Shown piece by piece: positions 35,564 to 41,897 of a DNA stretch of 64,000 nt; within the stretch, counting starts at the first letter, position 1; each line of letters opens with the position of its first letter. Position numbers and translations under genes: made by a program. The notes beneath the pieces are model-generated. The model worked only from the letters and a program-made list of their open reading frames with translations. It was not told the DNA's origin and made no database searches. The DNA lies in NCBI GenBank assembly GCA_049889775.1, contig JBMHCT010000043.1:62001-126000 (forward strand). The letters run 5' to 3'. The DNA comes from Jejuia sp049889775 (lineage in GTDB: Bacteria > Bacteroidota > Bacteroidia > Flavobacteriales > Flavobacteriaceae).

Positions 35564-35635
35564 TGCTCGGGTCGGGCTTTCGGCAGTCGCTCTCTCCTAC
35601 GTCGAGGAGCTTCAACAAATGCCTCAATCCCTAGC
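35564..35635 (-). repeat. Degenerate GCGTTAGGG-type repeat
   Basis: On the minus strand it reads GCTAGGGATTGAGGCA at one end and CCGAAAGCCCGACCC at the other, with an internal hairpin CTCCTCGACGTAGGAG. The terminal GCGTTA is decayed to GCTA. It lies between the OmpA gene and the terminator. Confidence 0.55.
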
Positions 35636-35636
35636 A

Positions 35637-35680
35637 TAAAAAACCGTTAAAAGCCTTAATAGGCTCTTAACGGTTTTTTA
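35637..35680. terminator. Strong bidirectional intrinsic terminator
   Basis: CCGTTAAAAGCC pairs with GGCTCTTAACGG (11 of 12 bp) around a 6-nt loop, with A7 before and T6 after. It closes the xth-OmpA unit, 170 bp past the OmpA stop. Confidence 0.85.
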
Positions 35681-35691
35681 TCTTTGGTTAA

Positions 35692-35765
35692 TTTCTGCGA
35701 AAGCAGGAATCTAAAGTAAATGTAGAATTATAATTAAAAAGATTCCCGCCTTCGCGGGAATGACA
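35692..35765. repeat. Palindromic repeat with two GC hairpins
   Basis: The right half is a perfect stem ATTCCCGC / GCGGGAAT with a CTTC loop followed by GACA. The left half is TTCTGC GAAA GCAGGA. The two halves face each other, as in the widespread element ending GCGGGAATGACA. Its end lies 3 bp from the aldo/keto reductase start. Confidence 0.7.
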
Positions 35766-35768
35766 AAT

Positions 35769-36809
35769 ATGAAATACACAACAATACCAGGAACAGATAT
35801 AAAAGTTAGTAAAATATGCCTTGGCACGATGACTTGGGGAAACCAAAACACGCAAGACGAAGGTTTTGAGCAAATGGATTATGCTTTAGACCAAGGTGTA
35901 AATTTCTTTGATACTGCCGAATTATATCCTGTGCCTGCCAATGCCGAAACCTATGCCGAAACCGAAAGAATTATAGGTAATTGGTTTGAAGCAAGAGGCA
36001 ACAGAGATAAAGTAATATTAGCTACAAAAATTTGCGGACCTGGCGCTTATACGGCACATGTTCGTACCACTGGATTTAGTACAGATGCACTCGAAGAGGC
36101 GTTACACAATAGCTTAAAGCGTTTAAAGACCGATTACATTGATGTATATCAATTGCACTGGCCAGAGCGACAAACCAATTTTTTTGGTCAGCGTGATTAT
36201 AAGCACAATCCTAACGACCCTTGGGAAGATAATTTTAATGAAGTTTTACAAACATTAGATGGTTTTGTAAAAGAAGGTAAAATTAGAGAGGTTGGGATTT
36301 CCAATGAAACTTCATGGGGCGTCATGCGTTATTTGGAAGAATCAAAAACTAATAATTTACCACGGGTAAGAACTATACAAAATCCATACTCCCTATTAAA
36401 CCGAACCTTTGAAGGTGATTTAGCAGAACTATCTTTAAGAGAAGGTATCGGGCTTTTAGCGTATTCACCATTGGCTTCAGGCTCCCTTTCTGGAAAGTAT
36501 ATTGGTGGCAAACTGCCAAAAAACTCAAGGTTTGATTTGTTTCCTAGGTTTGCAGGACGTTATAATAGTCCACAAGCTTTAGAAGCTACAGAAAAATATA
36601 GTGAGATTGCCAAAGCACATGGTTTAACCTTAACGCAAATGGCATTGGCATTTATCAATCAACAGCCATTTTTAACGGGTAACATTATTGGAGCTACTAC
36701 TATGGAACAGCTTAAGGAAAATATTGGTAGTATAGATATTGATTTAAGCGAGGAGATTATTTCTCGGATTAATGAGGTTCATGGTGCTATTCCTAATCCG
36801 GCGCCGTAA
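35769..36809 (+). CDS. Aldo/keto reductase (Tas/YghZ type)
   Basis: This NAD(P)H-dependent reductase of the AKR fold acts in the cytoplasm on aldehydes or ketones. The 346-aa protein has the tetrad: D and Y in FFDTAELYP, K in VILATKICG, and H in YQLHWPER. ATIQNPYSLLNR-like RTIQNPYSLLNRTF and GLLAYSPLASG are typical. The frame opens at 35760 inside the upstream palindrome (its final AATGACA supplies an ATG); ATG 35769 (MKYTTIPGT) fits the family better. Substrate unknown. Confidence 0.9.
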   Translation: MKYTTIPGTDIKVSKICLGTMTWGNQNTQDEGFEQMDYALDQGVNFFDTAELYPVPANAETYAETERIIGNWFEARGNRDKVILATKICGPGAYTAHVRTTGFSTDALEEALHNSLKRLKTDYIDVYQLHWPERQTNFFGQRDYKHNPNDPWEDNFNEVLQTLDGFVKEGKIREVGISNETSWGVMRYLEESKTNNLPRVRTIQNPYSLLNRTFEGDLAELSLREGIGLLAYSPLASGSLSGKYIGGKLPKNSRFDLFPRFAGRYNSPQALEATEKYSEIAKAHGLTLTQMALAFINQQPFLTGNIIGATTMEQLKENIGSIDIDLSEEIISRINEVHGAIPNPAP

Positions 36810-36856
36810 ATTCCGTTTAACAACTAAAACCTTCCGTAAAGGTAATCTGTAAATTA

Positions 36857-37285
36857 CTAATTAAAAACTAACAGTGTATTCCCATTTTGCTCAACACGAT
36901 AACGGATTAATGGACATCTTAAATCAGGGTTGTTAGCTGTTGGCGTACCATTAATCAATTCAAACTCATTACCATCTTGACATCCACATGTACCTATAAA
37001 TCCGCTTACAGTTAAAATTGAACACCCTTCAAATACATGATTCGGATCTGCTGCATCAAAAGCAGTAAACCCCGTACCGGTATTAACCACAATCAACCCT
37101 CTGTTCTGAGCACTTGGCACATATAATGCACCTGGTGACGTGAGCACCCCAAACTGGGGGAAACTTAAATTAATAGGCTCATTTATAGCAACATCCAATA
37201 AAAATTGACATTCGTTATTGTTCATCGAATCGTCATTACAAGTAGTCAAAATAAAAAAACAAAACAGGGCAACAAATACTCTCAT
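36857..37285 (-). CDS. Rieske-fold lipoprotein lacking cluster ligands
   Basis: I chose ATG 37285 (MRVFVALF), giving 142 aa with lipobox LTTC. The body follows a Rieske-type pattern: FTAFDAADPNHVFEGCSIL, then GTCGCQDGNEFELINGTPTA and LRCPLIRYRVEQNG. A true Rieske site needs C-x-H and C-x2-H; here the histidines are missing and only cysteines C-S-I, C-G-C-Q remain. A [2Fe-2S] Rieske cluster is therefore unlikely. It is divergent from greA. Function unknown. Confidence 0.7.
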   Translation of the reverse strand: MRVFVALFCFFILTTCNDDSMNNNECQFLLDVAINEPINLSFPQFGVLTSPGALYVPSAQNRGLIVVNTGTGFTAFDAADPNHVFEGCSILTVSGFIGTCGCQDGNEFELINGTPTANNPDLRCPLIRYRVEQNGNTLLVFN

Positions 37286-37344
37286 AAGTCTATTAAAATG
37301 AGTGAGCAATTTACGATAAAAAGGTAACCAACTTAAATATTTTG

Positions 37345-37352
37345 TATATTTG
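37345..37352 (+). promoter_or_regulatory. -7 box TATATTTG of greA
   Basis: An exact TAnnTTTG match. The predicted start site, 5-6 nt downstream, falls at the first base of the leader hairpin at 37359. Confidence 0.55.
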
Positions 37353-37358
37353 TGGTAC

Positions 37359-37410
37359 AATCTCGTGTATGCGAGATTTTTTTTATGCTATCCCGACCTT
37401 CGGGATTTTG
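37359..37410 (+). promoter_or_regulatory. greA leader with two terminator-like hairpins
   Basis: Hairpin 1: AATCTCG / CGAGATT, 6-nt loop, followed by a run of eight T. Hairpin 2: ATCCCGA / TCGGGAT, 3-nt loop, followed by T4. Both lie between the predicted promoter and the greA ATG at 37431 and would stop or pause RNA polymerase. An attenuating leader also controls E. coli greA, where it yields short RNAs. Confidence 0.65.
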
Positions 37411-37430
37411 TTAATTTAAACGATGAAGTT

Positions 37431-37904
37431 ATGAGTAAAGTATCTTATTACACAGCAGAAGGGTTAAAAAAATTAAGAGACGAATTAAATCAGTTAAAAG
37501 ATATAGAACGCCCTAAAGCTTCACAAGCTATTGCCGATGCGAGAGATAAAGGTGATTTAAGTGAAAATGCAGAATATGACGCTGCGAAAGAAGCTCAAGG
37601 GCTTTTAGAAATGAAAATTTCTAAAATGGAGGAAACTTTAGCAAATGCTAGAGTTATAGATGAATCTCAGTTAGATACTTCTAAAGTATTGGCACTATCC
37701 ATTGTTAAAATTAAGAATCAGGCTAACGGTATGGAAATGACTTATACTTTAGTGGCGGAAAGCGAAGCAGATTTGGCTTCAGGAAAAATTTCGGTAAATT
37801 CTCCTATAGGAAAGGGGCTTCTTGGAAAATCTGTGGGTGATGTTGCAGAAATTAAAGTACCTAATGGCATCATGAAGTTTGATATAATAGAAATTTCAAG
37901 GTAA
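37431..37904 (+). CDS. greA: Transcript cleavage factor GreA
   Basis: GreA enters the RNA polymerase channel and rescues backtracked complexes by stimulating transcript cleavage. The 157-aa protein has an N-terminal coiled coil with the catalytic acidic tip (KGDLSENAEYDAAKEAQGL). The C-terminal domain has SPIGKGLLGKSVGDVAEIKVPNG. The start is ATG 37431 (MSKVSYYTAEG); the longer frame from 37350 is leader sequence. A HIT gene follows after 5 bp. Confidence 0.96.
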   Translation: MSKVSYYTAEGLKKLRDELNQLKDIERPKASQAIADARDKGDLSENAEYDAAKEAQGLLEMKISKMEETLANARVIDESQLDTSKVLALSIVKIKNQANGMEMTYTLVAESEADLASGKISVNSPIGKGLLGKSVGDVAEIKVPNGIMKFDIIEISR

Positions 37905-37909
37905 GTGCC

Positions 37910-38299
37910 ATGGCTTCTATCTTTACTAAAATAATTAATGGTGAAATTCCGTGCTATAAAATTGCGGAAACAGAGACATTTTTTGCTTTTTTAGATATCA
38001 ATCCAAATAGTGAGGGACACACACTTTGTGTGCCAAAAATAGAAGTAGACAAACTTTTTGATTTAGATGAAGCTACTTATAATGATTTAATGCAATTTTC
38101 TAGAAAAGTGGCCTTAGCTATTGAAAAGGCTATCCCCTGCAATCGCGTGGGATTAACGGTGATTGGACTGGAGGTGCCTCATGCACATGTACATTTAATT
38201 CCGTTGCATTCTATGGAAGACGCACGTTTTATTAATAAGACAAAAATGACTCCAGAAGCTTTTAAAGCTACTACTGAAAAGATAAAATCTTATCTTTAG
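37910..38299 (+). CDS. HIT family nucleotide hydrolase
   Basis: This 129-aa protein has the histidine triad in VPHAHVHLIPL, with the central catalytic histidine. FTKIINGEIPCYKIAET is the typical N-terminus. HIT proteins hydrolyse nucleoside phosphoramidates or dinucleoside polyphosphates in the cytoplasm. It is translationally close to greA (5 bp). Confidence 0.93.
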   Translation: MASIFTKIINGEIPCYKIAETETFFAFLDINPNSEGHTLCVPKIEVDKLFDLDEATYNDLMQFSRKVALAIEKAIPCNRVGLTVIGLEVPHAHVHLIPLHSMEDARFINKTKMTPEAFKATTEKIKSYL

Positions 38300-38300
38300 T

Positions 38301-39455
38301 TTAGACTTCAGATTTTAAGCTTATTTGAATAGTAGTTCCTTTTCCAAGATTAGATTCTAATACCTTGATTTTACCTTTATGGAAATCTTCAACAATGCGT
38401 TTGGTAAGAGACAAGCCTAAACCCCAACCTCTTTTTTTGGTGGTGTAACCAGGTTCAAAAATTTTGCTAAATTTTTGTTTAGAAATGCCTTTACCTGTAT
38501 CGGTCACATTTATTTTAACGTTGTCTTCTAACTGCTCTATTTGGATGGTAATTTTACCACGACCTTTCATAGCATCAATGCCATTTTTTACTAAATTTTC
38601 AATGGTCCAAGCGTATAGTTGCCTATTAATTTTTACGGGGATTTCGGTATCGGGCGTTTCAAGTTCAAAATCAATCAAATCAGAGGAACGGCGTTTTAAA
38701 TAATCATACGCCTCCTTTGTTTCGGCTACAATATTAGCGGTTTTAAGTTCTGGAAGCGAACCTATCTTACTAAAACGTTCGGTTATGGTTTTCAATCTAT
38801 CAATATCCTTTTCAATTTCTTGAATATACTCGGGATCCACATTTTCAGTCTTTAATATTTCCGTCCAGCCAATTAAAGATGATAGCGGTGTTCCTATTTG
38901 GTGGGCAGTTTCCTTGGCCATACCAGACCAAAGTTTGTTTTGTTGTGCATTTTTGTTACTCTTATAAAAGAAGTAAATAACACTGGCAAAAAGAAAAATG
39001 ATTAGCAAAAGTGCAAGCGGGTAATACTTTAACTTGTTTAAAAGAGGAGAATTACCATAGTAAATAGTTTGAAGGACCTTCTTTTCATAAGTTACCTTCA
39101 TTGGTTTATTTTCCTTTTCAAATTTCGATATGAGGTCTCTAATTTTAGTAGAGTCTTTAACGATGTTCTCATCTATATTTCTAGTGTCATAGCTCCCATC
39201 TTTATATACAATAATCATTGGGGTAGTCTGGTTGCTTTGAATAACTTCAATAGGTAATTCTCCAATATTTGTGTTTAGATCGTCCGTCTTTGTCAATTCA
39301 GCTGAGGCTGATGACCATATTTTCATTTTCTCACGTTCTTCGGTTTTAAAATCTTGAAAAAACTCGTACGTTTTCCAGAGAATTAAGGATACAATCACGA
39401 AGGATAATACAATCATTACCCACCGAAATGTATTGGAATATTTAGTAAAAATCAT
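38301..39455 (-). CDS. Orphan sensor histidine kinase
   Basis: The 384-aa inner-membrane kinase has two membrane segments (about residues 13-28 and 145-165) flanking a 115-residue periplasmic sensor. The H box is ETAHQIGTPLSSLIGW (H185). ATP-binding boxes are NLVKNGIDAMKG, VTDTGKGIS and GWGLGLSLTKRIVE. No response regulator lies beside it. It converges on the HIT gene with 1 bp between. Confidence 0.92.
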   Translation of the reverse strand: MIFTKYSNTFRWVMIVLSFVIVSLILWKTYEFFQDFKTEEREKMKIWSSASAELTKTDDLNTNIGELPIEVIQSNQTTPMIIVYKDGSYDTRNIDENIVKDSTKIRDLISKFEKENKPMKVTYEKKVLQTIYYGNSPLLNKLKYYPLALLLIIFLFASVIYFFYKSNKNAQQNKLWSGMAKETAHQIGTPLSSLIGWTEILKTENVDPEYIQEIEKDIDRLKTITERFSKIGSLPELKTANIVAETKEAYDYLKRRSSDLIDFELETPDTEIPVKINRQLYAWTIENLVKNGIDAMKGRGKITIQIEQLEDNVKINVTDTGKGISKQKFSKIFEPGYTTKKRGWGLGLSLTKRIVEDFHKGKIKVLESNLGKGTTIQISLKSEV

Positions 39456-39549
39456 TTAGCCAGTGATTGGATTGTAATATAATGTAAATCTGTTAATATT
39501 ATTGTTCAAGTTGTTAGTAAATCGGTTTTTACATGAGTTTCATAATGGT

Positions 39550-39557
39550 TACATTTG
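39550..39557 (+). promoter_or_regulatory. -7 box TACATTTG of the flavin reductase gene
   Basis: An exact TAnnTTTG match, 19 nt before the ATG at 39577. Confidence 0.5.
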
Positions 39558-39576
39558 TTAAAATTGAAAACATTCA

Positions 39577-40446
39577 ATGCCAACATTTGTTCCCAAAGAT
39601 TTATCTTCCAGTAAATTACATAGTCTTTTGCTAAGTACCGTTGCGCCTAGGCCAATTGCCCTAGCTAGTACAATGGATGCTCAAGGTACGCCCAATTTAT
39701 CGCCTTTTAGTTATTTTAACGTGTTTAGCTCTAACCCGCCAATTTTAATTTTTTCACCAGCGCGACGTGTTAGAGACAATAGCGTAAAACATACATTACA
39801 GAATGTTGAAGCGACTAAGGAAGTGGTTATAAATATTGTGAATTACGATATGGTGCATCAAATGTCATTGACAAGTACGGAGTACCCTGAAGGTGTAAAT
39901 GAGTTTGAAAAGGCTGGTTTTGGCATGATAGATTCGGATATCGTTAAGCCTTATCGGGTGGCTGCATCACCTGTACAATTTGAGTGTAAAGTAAATGATA
40001 TTGTAAAGTTGGGAACTGAAGGAGGTGCGGGCAATTTGGTAATATGCGAGGTTGTTAAATTTCACATTGATGATGAGTTTTTAAATGACGACGACACTGT
40101 TGATCAAAAAAAATTGGATTTAGTAGCGAGAGCAGGCGGTAGTTTTTACAGTAGAGCGAACAAAGGTTTTTTTGAAATACCAAAACCGCTTTCTACCTTG
40201 GGCATTGGTGTAGATAACTTTCCTGAGCATGTTAAAAATAGCATGATATTAACAGGAAACAATTTGGGGATGTTGGGTAATGTTGAAGCCTTACCAACCA
40301 AAGAAGATGTGGACAATTTTATAAGTGATATTGGTGAACGCTATCCAAAAATTAAGGAAGCAAGCCACAGAGAAAAGCATAAATTAGCGCAGAAATATTT
40401 AAGTTACGGCGATGTACAAAGTGCTTGGAAAATTTTGTTATCGTAA
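39577..40446 (+). CDS. Flavin reductase family protein
   Basis: This 289-aa protein has an N-terminal FMN-binding split-barrel domain. Marks are TVAPRPIALASTMDAQGTPN and LSPFSYFNVFSSNPPILIFS, then DTVKNIVNYD-like VVINIVNYDMVHQMSLTS. The C-terminal 90 residues are an extension common in Bacteroidota members. It may reduce flavin with NAD(P)H or simply bind FMN. It is a single-gene unit. Confidence 0.85.
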   Translation: MPTFVPKDLSSSKLHSLLLSTVAPRPIALASTMDAQGTPNLSPFSYFNVFSSNPPILIFSPARRVRDNSVKHTLQNVEATKEVVINIVNYDMVHQMSLTSTEYPEGVNEFEKAGFGMIDSDIVKPYRVAASPVQFECKVNDIVKLGTEGGAGNLVICEVVKFHIDDEFLNDDDTVDQKKLDLVARAGGSFYSRANKGFFEIPKPLSTLGIGVDNFPEHVKNSMILTGNNLGMLGNVEALPTKEDVDNFISDIGERYPKIKEASHREKHKLAQKYLSYGDVQSAWKILLS

Positions 40447-40483
40447 TAAATAAAAGTGCTGACTGACGAGATTTATATGGTTA

Positions 40484-40615
40484 TGAAATGACGTTAGCAA
40501 ATATGCCCGCGTTAGGGATTGCAGAGGAAAGCCTACAGTTACGCCCTAAAGTGTAACGAGGACTTGGAACGTAAAGCTCGACCGAAGCCTAAGCGGAGGG
40601 AACGCCCAAAAAAAA
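40484..40615 (+). repeat. GCGTTAGGG-type interspersed repeat, copy 3
   Basis: From 40509 it reads GCGTTAGGGATTGCAGAGG, and it ends GGGAACGCCC plus A8. An inner stem GTTACGCCCTAAAGTGTAAC is clear. The upstream flank TGAAATGACGTTAGCAAATA matches that of copy 2 (TGAAATGATGCTAGCAAATA), so the mobile or conserved unit may begin at 40484. Confidence 0.75.
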
Positions 40616-40657
40616 TGAAAAAAATTAAATAAACATCAAATTAAATAATTAGAGTAA

Positions 40658-41035
40658 ATGGAAGTTCAAGGAAGAATTAAGATGATTGGAGATACCCAAA
40701 CTTTTGGGGCAAACGGATTTAGAAAAAGAGAAGTTGTTGTAACTACGGAGGAACAGTATCCGCAGCATATTTTAGTGGAGTTTGTGCAGGACAAAACAGA
40801 TTTATTAAATAATTACCAAGTTGGGCAACAGGTAAAAATTAACATTAACTTACGCGGAAGAGAATGGGTGAATCCTCAGGGGGAAACGAAGTATTTTAAT
40901 TCTGTACAAGGGTGGAGAATTGAGTCGTTACAACAGGCTTCTGGGGCAGAAAATATGCCTCCTGTGCCACCTGCCGATGCCTTTGAGCCTGCAGGAGATT
41001 TGAATGAGGACAATCATGATGATTTGCCATTCTAA
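40658..41035 (+). CDS. DUF3127 protein with an SSB-like C-terminal tip
   Basis: This 125-aa protein is one DUF3127 domain (about residues 1-90: EVQGRIKMIGDTQTFGANGF, KINLRGREWVNPQGE-like INLRGREWVNPQGETKYFN). A proline-rich linker and an acidic end, DLNEDNHDDLPF, follow. That end closely resembles the DDxPF tip by which single-stranded DNA-binding protein recruits repair and replication enzymes. The domain probably has an OB-like fold. A role at DNA is inferred only. Confidence 0.82.
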   Translation: MEVQGRIKMIGDTQTFGANGFRKREVVVTTEEQYPQHILVEFVQDKTDLLNNYQVGQQVKININLRGREWVNPQGETKYFNSVQGWRIESLQQASGAENMPPVPPADAFEPAGDLNEDNHDDLPF

Positions 41036-41104
41036 ATTTCACTTTTTTAAGGTTGAATTTATCTACTGAACATATTTTAAGTATGTTTCGGCGTGCTATA
41101 AAAC

Positions 41105-41140
41105 AAACCTCAAGATTTTTAAAAAATCTTGAGGTTTTGT
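41105..41140. terminator. Intrinsic terminator after the DUF3127 gene
   Basis: A perfect 16-bp stem, AAACCTCAAGATTTTT / AAAAATCTTGAGGTTT, with a 1-nt formal loop and a following T-rich run. It can act in both directions. Confidence 0.8.
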
Positions 41141-41183
41141 ATTTTTATAATATTGCGGTAAAAGATTAAGAAAAATTAATAAT

Positions 41184-41813
41184 GTGAAATTCCTAACGGA
41201 AGATTTGTGGTTTCCTGATGTTTCTGAAGCATCGGAGGAAGGTATTGTTGCTATTGGTGGTGATCTATCGGTAGCCAGATTGCTTTTGGCGTATCGCTCT
41301 GGTATTTTTCCATGGTTTGAAAGTGACGAACCCATTTTGTGGTGGAGTCCAGATCCGCGTTTTGTCTTGTTTCCAGATAAATTAAAAGTCTCTAAAAGTA
41401 TGAAACAAGTCTTGAGAAACAAGGATTATACAGTTACTATAAATAAAGCATTTAACGATGTAATTGTTGCTTGTGCCCAGGCAAAAAGAATAGGGCAACA
41501 AGGTACTTGGATTACAGACAAGATGGTTACGGCTTATATAGAATTGCATCAATTGGGTTATGCAAAATCTGTTGAAGTTTGGGATAAAGAAGTGCTTATT
41601 GGAGGTCTTTATGGTATAGATTTAGGAAATGGCGTTTTTACTGGAGAAAGTATGTTTTCTAAAAAGAGTAACGCCAGTAAAGTGGCGTTTATCACCTTTA
41701 TACAAAATACAAATTATAACTTAATAGATTGTCAGGTATACACAAATCACCTCAAAAGTTTGGGAGCGGAAGATATTTCTAGAGATGAGTTTTTGAAAGT
41801 TTTCAAGAATTAG
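41184..41813 (+). CDS. aat: Leucyl/phenylalanyl-tRNA-protein transferase
   Basis: Aat adds Leu or Phe from tRNA to proteins with N-terminal Lys or Arg, marking them for ClpS/ClpAP. The 209-aa protein has LWFPDVSEASEEGIVAIGGD, AYRSGIFPWF and WWSPDPRFVL, then TGESMFSKKSNASKVAF. The start is GTG at 41184; an ATG 2 nt upstream is out of frame and followed at once by TGA. Confidence 0.95.
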   Translation: MKFLTEDLWFPDVSEASEEGIVAIGGDLSVARLLLAYRSGIFPWFESDEPILWWSPDPRFVLFPDKLKVSKSMKQVLRNKDYTVTINKAFNDVIVACAQAKRIGQQGTWITDKMVTAYIELHQLGYAKSVEVWDKEVLIGGLYGIDLGNGVFTGESMFSKKSNASKVAFITFIQNTNYNLIDCQVYTNHLKSLGAEDISRDEFLKVFKN

Positions 41814-41897
41814 AACGCTACATAGCAAATAATTATCACTACTTTTAGTCTAGTTTTTAACGCAACTAATACAACAACAACTAAACATTGCCACATC

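Noticed and set aside
36857..37285. Functional Rieske [2Fe-2S] protein
   Set aside because: Both ligand histidines are missing, so only the fold similarity is reported.
38301..39455. Two-component system with a neighbouring response regulator
   Set aside because: Adjacent genes are a HIT protein and a flavin reductase; the kinase is an orphan here.
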